Shown: piece after piece, positions 5,366 to 11,767 of the stretch
Layout: each line of letters opens with the position of its first letter
Position numbering within the stretch: position 1 is the first letter of the stretch
Assembly (NCBI GenBank): GCA_027451565.1
Contig: DAIDJC010000079.1
Coordinates: 1 to 11,767 of the forward strand
Origin: Limisphaerales bacterium
Lineage (GTDB): Bacteria; Verrucomicrobiota; Verrucomicrobiia; Limisphaerales; UBA11358
Direction of reading: 5' to 3'
Length of the DNA stretch: 11,767 nt
The notes under the pieces: generated by a model
Told to the model about the DNA's origin: nothing
What the model saw: only the letters and a program-made list of their open reading frames with translations
Databases searched by the model: none
Program-made: the position numbers and the translations under genes

Positions 5366-6688
5366 ATGCAGCAAGTGAATCTAGGGATGGTCGGCGGGGG
5401 AACAGTGGGCGGCGGAGTCTATGAGGCTTTGCAGAAAAACGGCCCGCTGATGGCCTCGCGGCTGAACGTGGGCTTGCGCGTGGCAAGGGTGGCCGTGAAA
5501 AACCCTGAAAAAGCACGCGCGACCAGGATTCCACGAGCCCTTTTGACGGCAGATTGGAGGGAGGCCGTTTGTGACCCGGATATTCACCTGGTGGCTGAAT
5601 TGATCGGGGGCACCACCATCGCCCGTGAAGTTGTCCTCACCGCCCTGAAGCTGGGCAAACCAGTGGTTACCGCCAACAAGGCGCTGCTTTCCGCCCATGG
5701 CGAGGAACTTTTTACCGCAGCCCGGAAATTTGGCGCAAATCTCTATTACGAAGCCAGCGTGGCCGGAGGCATCCCCATCATCAAGGCCTTGCGCGAGGGT
5801 TTCGTGGGCAATCGAATAACCGCCCTCCACGGGATTGTAAACGGCACCTGCAACTACATTTTGACCCGCATGAAATTGGAGGGTGCGGATTTTGCATCCG
5901 TTCTGGCGGACGCCCAAAAATTGGGATATGCGGAAACTCCGCCGGACCTGGACGTGGATGGGCATGATGCAGCGCACAAGACCGGCATTTTGGCTTCATT
6001 GGCCCATGGGTTCTGGGTGAATCCAAAAAAAATCCATGTGGAAGGCATCCGCAATGTGACGGCGCTGGACATTCAATTTGCCGGCGAGCTGGGTTACACC
6101 ATCAAATTGCTGGGGATTGTCAAAAAGCTGCAAACCGGATGCAGCGTCCAGGTTTCTGTTTACCCGGCGCTGATTCCCAACGCCCACGTGATGGCGAGTG
6201 TGAACCACGCTTTCAACGCGGTTTTTGTGCGCGGGGATATCGTCGGGGATGCGCTGTTTTATGGGCGGGGAGCCGGAAAGGAAGCCACGGCCAGCGCCGT
6301 CTTGAGCGACCTTGGGGACGCAGCATTGGACTTGAAATTGGGCACCAAGCATCGCCTCCCGGCATTTGTGCCCCATGATTGCTCTGGGCGGGTGGCGCCC
6401 ATTGAAGAGGTGGTGAGCCAATATTTTGTGCGGCTGAATGTGACCGACCGTCCCGGGGTACTGGCCCAGGTCGCCACTATTTTTGGCAAGTCCAATATCG
6501 GCATTTCATCCGTCATTCAACCCGAAGGACATGAAGGCAAGACGGTCCCATTGATTTTCATGCTTCACCATGCCACCCATGGAGCGGTGTGGAGCGCATT
6601 GAAACAAATCGGAAGGTTACCCGCCATCAAAAGCAGGCCCGTCATGATCCGGGTGGAATCTTTTGAGCAGGAGCAGCCGCAGAAATGA
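5366..6688 (+). CDS. hom: Homoserine dehydrogenase with C-terminal ACT domain
   Basis: A 440-residue cytosolic enzyme reducing L-aspartate 4-semialdehyde to L-homoserine with NAD(P)H, the branch point toward threonine and methionine. The N-terminal Rossmann fold starts with GMVGGGTVGGGVYEAL (residues 7-22). VTANKALLS at 101-109 carries the conserved lysine K105. YEASVAGGIPII (128-139), GIVNGTCNYIL (156-166) and DLDVDGHDAAHK (194-205, with K205 as the likely catalytic lysine) mark the catalytic domain. A regulatory ACT domain spans about 352-430 (FVRLNVTDRPGVLAQVATIF), suggesting end-product control. Length is typical of the Hom-plus-ACT form. Where many homologues have ADP(T/S) before DVxG, this one has TPPDL. 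The ATG at 5366 places the glycine-rich loop at the usual distance; an in-frame TTG at 5321 is unlikely. The 221 bp upstream, after the terminator, show no promoter I can defend. Confidence 0.96.
   Translation: MQQVNLGMVGGGTVGGGVYEALQKNGPLMASRLNVGLRVARVAVKNPEKARATRIPRALLTADWREAVCDPDIHLVAELIGGTTIAREVVLTALKLGKPVVTANKALLSAHGEELFTAARKFGANLYYEASVAGGIPIIKALREGFVGNRITALHGIVNGTCNYILTRMKLEGADFASVLADAQKLGYAETPPDLDVDGHDAAHKTGILASLAHGFWVNPKKIHVEGIRNVTALDIQFAGELGYTIKLLGIVKKLQTGCSVQVSVYPALIPNAHVMASVNHAFNAVFVRGDIVGDALFYGRGAGKEATASAVLSDLGDAALDLKLGTKHRLPAFVPHDCSGRVAPIEEVVSQYFVRLNVTDRPGVLAQVATIFGKSNIGISSVIQPEGHEGKTVPLIFMLHHATHGAVWSALKQIGRLPAIKSRPVMIRVESFEQEQPQK
6669..6673 (+). promoter_or_regulatory. Ribosome binding site for thrC inside hom
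   Basis: AGGAG lies 11 nt before the ATG at 6685 and 17 nt before a second ATG at 6691. The shorter distance favours the first ATG as the thrC start. The site is unusual here because most genes in the window lack a recognisable Shine-Dalgarno. Confidence 0.5.
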
Positions 6689-8040
6689 GCATGAAGTTTT
6701 ATTCCACCAACGGACAGTCCCCTGAGGTCAATCTGCAGGATGCGCTTTTGGCTGGCCAGGCCCCGGACCGCGGCCTCTACCTGCCCGCCCCTATCCCCCG
6801 GCTGGATCGCGAAACCATCGCATCCTTTTCCACGAAACCTTATCATCAGATTGCCTTTGACGTCCTGTCTCAATATACAAGAGGCGTGATCCCGGAGCCG
6901 GATCTGGCCCGCATGTGCCGGGAAGCGTATGATTTTGGAATACCGTTGGAGGTGATCCATGGACGAAAATTTTTGATGAGGCTCGACCAGGGCCCCACTG
7001 CCTCCTTCAAGGATTTTGCGGCGCGGATGATGGCCCGCATGTTTGGTTTTTTCCTCAATCAGACCGGCGGAAAGCTGACCATTCTTACTGCCACCAGCGG
7101 TGATACCGGCGCAGCCGTGGCCAGGGCTTTTCATGGCATCCCCGGTGTGCGGGTCCTGGTGCTTTTTCCCGTTGCCGAGGTCAGCGCCAGCCAGCGCAAA
7201 CTCATGACCACCCTGCAAGGCAATGTCCGCACCCTCGCCGTGGATGGCAAATTTGATGATTGCCAGGCCATGGTGAAACAGGCCTTTGCCGACCCAGACC
7301 TCCGGCATATTCCGTTGTCATCGGCCAACTCCATCAATATCGGACGGTTGCTGCCGCAGTGCGTCTATTATTTCTTCGCCGCTTCACGCCTGGCGGAAAA
7401 AGATGAACCGGTCGTCTTCTCCGTCCCCAGCGGGAATTTTGGCGACATGATGGGTGCCGTCCTGGCCAGGGAAATGGGTCTGCCCGTTCGTAAAATAATC
7501 GCCCCGGTGAATGACAACGACGCCTTTCCCCGGTTCCTAGCCACGGGCGTTTACCAAAAGGTTTCCCCATCGCGCAATTCCGTGTCCAACGCCATGAATG
7601 TGGGACACCCCAGCAATCTGGCCCGCCTGACAGCTCTCTATGGGGGGCACATGGATGAAACCGGCAAAATCCATCGCCAGCCGGATATGGACCGGATGCG
7701 CCGCGACTTGTTCTCCAGTTCCATTTCAGACCAGAAAACACGCTCTTCCCTGAAATCCTTCTGGGAGCAATATAATATCCTTCTGGAACCCCATGGAGTG
7801 GTCGCCTGGCAGGGTTTCCTGGACTGGGCCGCGACCGAGGCCGTCGGACAAAGCCCCATCGTGATGGTGGAAACCGCCAACCCGGCCAAATTCCCCGAGG
7901 AGGTGGAAAAAGTGGTGGGGTGGCCGCCCGACGTGCCTTTTCACATGCAGGCAGCCATGGATTTGCCGGAGGATTTTGACCGCATGACCGTGGAGTATGA
8001 CCGGTTCAAGGCGTATTTGATGAACCACCAAGCCTCTTGA
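6685..8040 (+). CDS. thrC: Threonine synthase
   Basis: A 451-residue pyridoxal-phosphate enzyme converting O-phospho-L-homoserine to L-threonine and phosphate. The N-terminus (FYSTNGQSPEVNLQDALLAG, residues 5-24) matches the Thr_synth_N domain of the long enterobacterial/fungal-type enzymes. The cofactor lysine is K109 in LDQGPTASFKDFAAR (100-114), equivalent to the common GPTxxFKD motif. Phosphate- and substrate-binding segments are TATSGDTGAAVA (135-146), SANSINIGRLLPQ (213-225) and FSVPSGNFGDMMG (245-257). The start ATG overlaps the hom stop in an ATGA junction, so translation is probably coupled, and an AGGAG lies 11 nt upstream. The homoserine kinase gene thrB, needed to make its substrate, is not in this window. 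Length and motif order are normal and identification is secure. Confidence 0.96.
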   Translation: MSMKFYSTNGQSPEVNLQDALLAGQAPDRGLYLPAPIPRLDRETIASFSTKPYHQIAFDVLSQYTRGVIPEPDLARMCREAYDFGIPLEVIHGRKFLMRLDQGPTASFKDFAARMMARMFGFFLNQTGGKLTILTATSGDTGAAVARAFHGIPGVRVLVLFPVAEVSASQRKLMTTLQGNVRTLAVDGKFDDCQAMVKQAFADPDLRHIPLSSANSINIGRLLPQCVYYFFAASRLAEKDEPVVFSVPSGNFGDMMGAVLAREMGLPVRKIIAPVNDNDAFPRFLATGVYQKVSPSRNSVSNAMNVGHPSNLARLTALYGGHMDETGKIHRQPDMDRMRRDLFSSSISDQKTRSSLKSFWEQYNILLEPHGVVAWQGFLDWAATEAVGQSPIVMVETANPAKFPEEVEKVVGWPPDVPFHMQAAMDLPEDFDRMTVEYDRFKAYLMNHQAS

Positions 8041-8098
8041 TTTGGCTGATTTTTCTGGCATGATCAGTGTCTTTTGAAAACCTGGATGATTTGAAGCA

Positions 8099-9316
8099 AT
8101 GGCATTGATTGTTCAAAAATATGGCGGCACCTCGGTGGGCAACCCGGAGCGCATCAAAAACGTTGCGGCGCGGGTGGCCCAATATCGCTCACGCGGCGAC
8201 CAGGTGGTGGTGGTGGTTTCCGCCATGAGTGGCGTGACGGATCATCTCATCAAACTCGCGAGAGAAATCATGCCCCTGCCTAATGAGCGGGAAATGGATG
8301 TGCTTCTGGCCACGGGTGAACTGCAGACCATTGCCCTGACGGCCATCGCCCTGCACGCCCTGAATGTGCCAGCCGTCTCCCTGACCGGCGCCCAGGCCGG
8401 CATCGTCACCGATGGCGTCCATACCAAGGCCAAAATCCACAATATCACCCCGCGAAAGGTCCATGAACTGCTTAACCAGGGCAACGTGGTGATCGTGGCG
8501 GGTTTTCAAGGTGAAACCCCCGAGGGCCAGGTGACCACGCTGGGCCGCGGCGGATCCGACCTCACCGCCATTGCACTGGCCGCCGCCCTGAAGGCGGACC
8601 TATGCCAGATTTACACGGATGTGGACGGCGTTTATACGGCTGACCCCAGGCTCGTGCCCCAGGCAAAAAAACTTGCGGAAATTTCCTATGATGAAATGTT
8701 GGAGCTGGCCAGCCTGGGTGCCAAGGTCATGCAAAGCCGCTCGGTGGAGTTTGCCAAAAAATTCGGCGTGGTTTTTGAAGTCCGCTCAAGCTTGAATGAC
8801 AACCCAGGAACTCTCGTGAAAGAAGAAACCAAAAGCATGGAGGAAGTGGTGGTGCGCGGTGTCGCACTTGATAAAAACCAGGCCAAAATCACCCTTGTGG
8901 GAGTGCCTGACAAACCAGGGGTGGCCGCCCGCATTTTCAAGGCGCTCGGTGATTCCACGGTGAACGTGGACATGATCGTCCAGAACATCAGCCACGGTGC
9001 AGGGTCCCCGCAGACAGATATTTCCTTCACCACCGAAAAAGCTGATTTGCTCAAGGCCTGCAAGGTCATTGAAAAACTCAGGCAGGAAATCGGCATTCGC
9101 GATGTCATCACGGATGAAAAAATCGGCAAATTGTCCATTGTGGGCGTGGGCATGAAATCCCACACCGGGGTGGCGGGCAAAATGTTCAGCGTGCTGGCCC
9201 GCGACGGCATCAACATCGGCATGATTTCAACCAGCGAGATCAAGATTTCCGTCACGATAGACCTGGCCCGGGGCGAAGCCGCCACCCGGGCGGTCCATGA
9301 GGCCTTCATTGGCTGA
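8099..9316 (+). CDS. lysC: Aspartate kinase, monofunctional with two ACT domains
   Basis: A 405-residue enzyme phosphorylating L-aspartate with ATP, the first step toward lysine, threonine and methionine. The kinase domain has KYGGTSVG at residues 7-14, SAMSGVTD at 41-48, GELQT at 73-77, the nucleotide-binding LGRGGSDLTA at 148-157 and YTDVDGVYTADPR at 172-184. Two ACT domains follow, about 264-330 (ITLVGVPDKPGVAARIF) and 346-405 (LSIVGVGMKSHTGVAGKMF, with MISTSEIKISV near 375-385). This layout matches the feedback-controlled aspartokinases of Corynebacterium and Bacillus type and makes lysine and/or threonine inhibition likely. It starts 58 bp after thrC, close enough for one operon; I see no convincing promoter or strong Shine-Dalgarno in the gap. 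The internal ATG at 8837 (M247) sits where related genes start a separate regulatory subunit. It converges on thiE with 19 bp between stops. Confidence 0.96.
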   Translation: MALIVQKYGGTSVGNPERIKNVAARVAQYRSRGDQVVVVVSAMSGVTDHLIKLAREIMPLPNEREMDVLLATGELQTIALTAIALHALNVPAVSLTGAQAGIVTDGVHTKAKIHNITPRKVHELLNQGNVVIVAGFQGETPEGQVTTLGRGGSDLTAIALAAALKADLCQIYTDVDGVYTADPRLVPQAKKLAEISYDEMLELASLGAKVMQSRSVEFAKKFGVVFEVRSSLNDNPGTLVKEETKSMEEVVVRGVALDKNQAKITLVGVPDKPGVAARIFKALGDSTVNVDMIVQNISHGAGSPQTDISFTTEKADLLKACKVIEKLRQEIGIRDVITDEKIGKLSIVGVGMKSHTGVAGKMFSVLARDGINIGMISTSEIKISVTIDLARGEAATRAVHEAFIG

Positions 9317-9335
9317 CGGTTTCAACCGCCTCCAC

Positions 9336-10013
9336 TCAACGGCGCGGCGCGTCCTGACGCGGGGATTTGGAAAGCGGAGGAAGCCTCCTGCGCAGGGTTT
9401 CACACGCGGCGCGGACATTGGCGCTGTTCAACAGGGCGGAAACCACGCAAACACGCTCTGCACCCGCCTCCAGCACGGATTCCAATGTGTCCAAGTTGAT
9501 TCCCCCGATGGCAAACCATGGAACCGCAACATGCCTCCTGGCCCAGCGAACATAGTCAAGTGTTACTGGGCGTGCTCCAGGCTTGGTTCCGGTGGCATAA
9601 ACGGGACCGATGGCAATGTAATCCGCCCCCGCCTCCATGGCCATACGAGCCTGGTCTGGGGCATGTGAACTCAGGCCCAGGCGAGGCCTGACGCCGGACG
9701 CAAACAAATCCGAGCTGCGCCGATGGCCTGCGTCGAAAAAATCTTCCTGTCCTAGATGGCAGAAATCCGCGCCCACCTCCGCAGCCACCGCCCAATGGTC
9801 ATTGAGGACCAACCCCACACCGGCCTGCCGCACAACCGGAACCACACGCTCTGCCATTCGCCTCACCTCGTCCGCCGCCAGGTTCTTGGCGCGTATTTGA
9901 ACCAGGTCACTTCCGCCGTCACACAGTTGCCGTGCAATGTCCACGGGATCGCGCCCGGCAAGGTATGCGGTGTCCACAAAGGTGTACAACTGGCATGCAT
10001 CAAGGGGTTTCAC
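9336..10013 (-). CDS. thiE: Thiamine-phosphate synthase
   Basis: A 225-residue TIM-barrel enzyme joining 4-amino-5-hydroxymethyl-2-methylpyrimidine diphosphate and thiazole phosphate to give thiamine monophosphate and diphosphate. Family segments in order are LVQIRAKN (37-44), LNDHWAVAAEVGADFCHLGQ (70-89) followed by ED, GLSSHAPDQA (113-122), GADYIAIGPVYATGTKPGA (129-147), FAIGGIN (167-173) and VVSALL (190-195). The C-terminus is short and arginine- and proline-rich. The start is a GTG at 10011-10013; there is no ATG near it. Only 41 bp separate it from the terminator of the upstream pfp gene, so either read-through or a promoter in that short gap drives it. No TPP riboswitch fits into this gap. 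No other thiamine gene is present in the window. Confidence 0.94.
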   Translation of the reverse strand: MKPLDACQLYTFVDTAYLAGRDPVDIARQLCDGGSDLVQIRAKNLAADEVRRMAERVVPVVRQAGVGLVLNDHWAVAAEVGADFCHLGQEDFFDAGHRRSSDLFASGVRPRLGLSSHAPDQARMAMEAGADYIAIGPVYATGTKPGARPVTLDYVRWARRHVAVPWFAIGGINLDTLESVLEAGAERVCVVSALLNSANVRAACETLRRRLPPLSKSPRQDAPRR

Positions 10014-10054
10014 AAGCTTGCGGCCTTTTTAAAAGTCATGCGCCTTAACTCTGC

Positions 10055-10088
10055 AAAAAAGCGGCGGCAGGATTCCCCCGCCGCCGCT
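10055..10088 (-). terminator. Rho-independent terminator after pfp
   Basis: Read on the minus strand, AGCGGCGGC (10080-10088) pairs with GCCGCCGCT (10060-10068) over 9 bp around an 11-base loop, followed by a run of T (complement of the A run at 10055-10060). It begins 17 bp after the pfp stop codon and separates pfp from thiE. Confidence 0.88.
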
Positions 10089-10105
10089 GAATGGAATTTT
10101 CCGGG

Positions 10106-11395
10106 TTATTTCACCCCGGCCAGGTATCCAAACCGCGCCTTGAATGAATCCGGGGTGGACCCGATCACGGCGGCGAGCTTGGCCAGTTGGCGTGAATCCT
10201 CAAAATCCTCGCGCTCCAGGCGGATCATGTAGGCTTGGGCGCATTCAAAGGCTTCTCCCTCCACATTCACACGCCGATTCTGCATCCGGCCCGTTTTGGG
10301 ATCCAGCATGTTGTCAAACGGGAGAGGGTTCATCTTGCCATCCACGAAACTGATGATGGCGCCAAACTTTTCCGCGTCCGGTGAACGCAGGAATTTCACC
10401 GCTGCGTATCCCAGGTCCCGGGTGTATTCCGCATCAAATGGGATGGGGTCCGCGCACCGCAGTTCATACCCCAAATCCTTGTCAATGAAGGTCAGTTTGA
10501 TTCCCAGTTTCTCAAGCCTTTGGCTGAGCAGTTCCTTCATCAACCGGCCAAACTCAATTTCGCCAAGCCGCAAATGACCGTGGTCATCCCGGATCACTTT
10601 GCCGAACCGCTCCAACTGGCCGTCAGGCAGGGCGGCAACCAATCCCTTTTCTCCCAGCGACTCAATCAAACCCTCGGCCAGGACCACCAAGCCGTACTGT
10701 GAACCCTCGGCCTTGCGCTTGATGATGGAACCTATGATGATGTCGCACACTTCATCCACTGTCACGGGCCGGCCCCGAAATTCCTCGGAGATGATTGAAA
10801 GTGTTGCAGCCGAGGCTTTGGCAATGCCCAAGGCCAAGTGACCTGCGGCGCGTCCCATGCTGATGATCAAATACCAGCGGGAGGTGGTTCGGGCATCCTC
10901 CATCAGATTCCGCACTATCTGGACGCCGTAATGCCGGGCTGTTTCATAGCCAAAGGTCGGGGCGGTGCCAGGAAGCGGCAGGTCATTGTCAATGGTCTTG
11001 GGCACATGCGCCACCTTGATCTTGCCGCCGCTTCGCTTGGCGACGTGGCTCGCCGAGAAAGCCGTGTCATCTCCGCCAATCGTCACCAGCGCCGTAATGC
11101 CAAGCTTCTCAAACACGCTGAAAATGTTCTGCATTTGCTGCTCGGATTTGGTGGGGTTTGTCCGCGCGGTGCCCAAAATGGAGCCACCCTTGATGTGAAT
11201 GTCCTTCACGTCGCGTATGGCAAGTGGTTTGATCTGGGTTGCATCGCCTTGGGCGATATGCTTGAACCCGTCCCGGAAGCCAATCACCTCGTAGCCTTGA
11301 TTGATGCCCTCAATGGTGGCAGCGGAGATCACTCCATTCAACCCGGGGGCAGGTCCGCCACCCACAAGAATTCCCAAACGTCCTTTGGTGCTCAT
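10106..11395 (-). CDS. pfp: 6-phosphofructokinase, pyrophosphate-dependent type
   Basis: A 429-residue phosphofructokinase family enzyme interconverting fructose 6-phosphate and fructose 1,6-bisphosphate. The phosphate-donor loop GGGPAPGLN is at residues 12-20 and the fructose 6-phosphate site MGRAAGHLALG at 180-190. Two positions decide the phosphoryl donor: the motif is GGDDT (107-111), with Asp where ATP enzymes have Gly, and the active-site loop reads PKTIDND (132-138), with Lys where ATP enzymes usually have a Gly-containing loop. Both are hallmarks of the PPi-dependent class, whose reaction is reversible and can serve glycolysis and gluconeogenesis. The length exceeds the 320-residue E. 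coli PfkA and fits the longer PPi/mixed group. The ATG at 11393-11395 starts seven residues before the first beta-strand motif. No Shine-Dalgarno is visible. A good -10 box (TATAAA) lies about 20 bp upstream, and a terminator follows the stop. Confidence 0.93.
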   Translation of the reverse strand: MSTKGRLGILVGGGPAPGLNGVISAATIEGINQGYEVIGFRDGFKHIAQGDATQIKPLAIRDVKDIHIKGGSILGTARTNPTKSEQQMQNIFSVFEKLGITALVTIGGDDTAFSASHVAKRSGGKIKVAHVPKTIDNDLPLPGTAPTFGYETARHYGVQIVRNLMEDARTTSRWYLIISMGRAAGHLALGIAKASAATLSIISEEFRGRPVTVDEVCDIIIGSIIKRKAEGSQYGLVVLAEGLIESLGEKGLVAALPDGQLERFGKVIRDDHGHLRLGEIEFGRLMKELLSQRLEKLGIKLTFIDKDLGYELRCADPIPFDAEYTRDLGYAAVKFLRSPDAEKFGAIISFVDGKMNPLPFDNMLDPKTGRMQNRRVNVEGEAFECAQAYMIRLEREDFEDSRQLAKLAAVIGSTPDSFKARFGYLAGVK

Positions 11396-11413
11396 TTCAT
11401 TTGTCTTTGGTTT

Positions 11414-11435
11414 ATTTTATACAGACGAAATCGTC
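11414..11435 (-). promoter_or_regulatory. Candidate -10 element and adjacent inverted repeat upstream of pfp
   Basis: On the minus strand TATAAAAT (complement of 11414-11421) gives a five-of-six -10 box ending about 20 bp before the pfp ATG. No good -35 is found 16-18 bp further upstream. In its place, just upstream of the -10, lies the inverted repeat GACGA-AA-TCGTC at 11424-11435, a size and position that would suit an operator. The 114-bp spacer is shared with the divergent phosphatase gene. Both signals are short and could be chance. Confidence 0.3.
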
Positions 11436-11509
11436 GAAACCTCATCATGCCCCATTCCAACGGCAAATTTCAATTCCAATTTTAACCCGCAAACACCACA
11501 ATCCCGCCC

Positions 11510-11767
11510 ATGCATCGCGCTGTGTTTCTGGACCGGGATGGCACCCTCATTGCGGAAAAGCACTACCTGCACCGGCCTGAGGAAGTGGAAATCTTCCCGG
11601 GCGCCGGATTGGCTCTGCGCCGCCTTGCCGAGGCGGGCTTCCTGCTGGTGATGGTCACCAATCAATCCGGCATCGGGCGCGGATACTTTACGCTTGCAGA
11701 TGCGGAACGGGTCAATGACCATTTGCAGCACGAATTGGAACGGGAGGGGGTTTCCCTGGCGCGCGTT
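11510..11767 (+). CDS. gmhB: HAD-type phosphatase, GmhB/HisB-N-like, 3' end outside window
   Basis: The 86 visible residues form the N-terminus of a DxDxT phosphatase of the HAD superfamily. Motif I is FLDRDGTL (residues 6-13), with D8 as nucleophile and D10 as acid/base; motif II is in VTNQSGIGRGYFT (about 49-61). The HRPEEVEIFPGAGLALRRL stretch between them resembles D-glycero-D-manno-heptose-1,7-bisphosphate 7-phosphatase (GmhB), which makes the heptose precursor of lipopolysaccharide inner core. The histidinol-phosphatase domain HisB-N shares these motifs, and the zinc-binding cysteines that would help decide lie beyond the window. The ATG at 11510 directly precedes motif I and has no visible Shine-Dalgarno. 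It is divergent from pfp. The HAD assignment is secure; the GmhB assignment is moderate. Confidence 0.72.
   Translation, partial: MHRAVFLDRDGTLIAEKHYLHRPEEVEIFPGAGLALRRLAEAGFLLVMVTNQSGIGRGYFTLADAERVNDHLQHELEREGVSLARV

Noticed and set aside
6565..7308. 247-codon open frame on the minus strand
   Set aside because: It is antisense to the end of hom and the first half of thrC, whose motifs are all intact, and its protein shows no recognisable domain.
9376..9388. GGAGG-AAG-CCTCC hairpin near the thiE 3' end
   Set aside because: It has a three-base loop, no T tract on either strand and lies within thiE coding sequence, so it is unlikely to be a terminator.
10014..10054. TPP riboswitch or own promoter before thiE
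   Set aside because: The gap after the pfp terminator is only 41 bp, too short for the riboswitch; the TTGCAG/TTTAAA pair overlaps the terminator's T tract and matches the consensus poorly.
11447..11485. 12-codon frame ending in FQFQF between pfp and the phosphatase gene
   Set aside because: It is too short and AT-biased to support as a gene and has no ribosome site; the repeated Gln-Phe comes from a CAATT-rich stretch.

Overview
This is an ordinary, mostly core-metabolism stretch of a GC-rich bacterial chromosome. The best guess for the organism is the phylum Verrucomicrobiota. That rests on a DUF5069 gene, on a remnant of a LamG-type secreted protein whose C-terminal ending resembles verrucomicrobial surface proteins, and on the overall character of the proteins. 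It is an inference from recall, not a database result. Few start codons have a canonical Shine-Dalgarno sequence.

Layout: (1) 1-3003, minus strand: a compact run psd - pssA - LysE-type transporter - ychF (the last is cut by the left window edge). psd and pssA overlap by 8 bp and supply the two steps from CDP-diacylglycerol plus serine to phosphatidylethanolamine. (2) 3173-3616, plus strand: a DUF5069 protein of unknown function, closed by a strong intrinsic terminator. (3) 3847-5144, plus strand: an integral-membrane isoprenylcysteine/phospholipid methyltransferase-like protein, then a headless remnant of a LamG-domain surface protein, then a second strong terminator whose core matches the first. 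(4) 5366-9316, plus strand: hom - thrC - lysC, the aspartate-to-threonine branch, with a 4-bp ATGA overlap between hom and thrC. thrB and asd are not in the window. (5) 9336-11395, minus strand: pfp (pyrophosphate-type phosphofructokinase) with its own terminator, followed by thiE, which converges on lysC with only 19 bp between stop codons. (6) 11510-11767, plus strand: the start of a HAD phosphatase of the GmhB/HisB-N type, divergent from pfp and cut by the right edge.

I found no tRNA, rRNA, CRISPR array, insertion sequence, riboswitch or phage gene, and no convincing undescribed multi-gene system. The points most worth a second look are the decayed LamG gene, a histidine in place of the usual aspartate of the PADG motif in phosphatidylserine decarboxylase, the matching terminators flanking the methyltransferase region, a possible leaderless psd transcript, and the uncharacterised transporter, DUF5069 and methyltransferase genes around the phospholipid genes.
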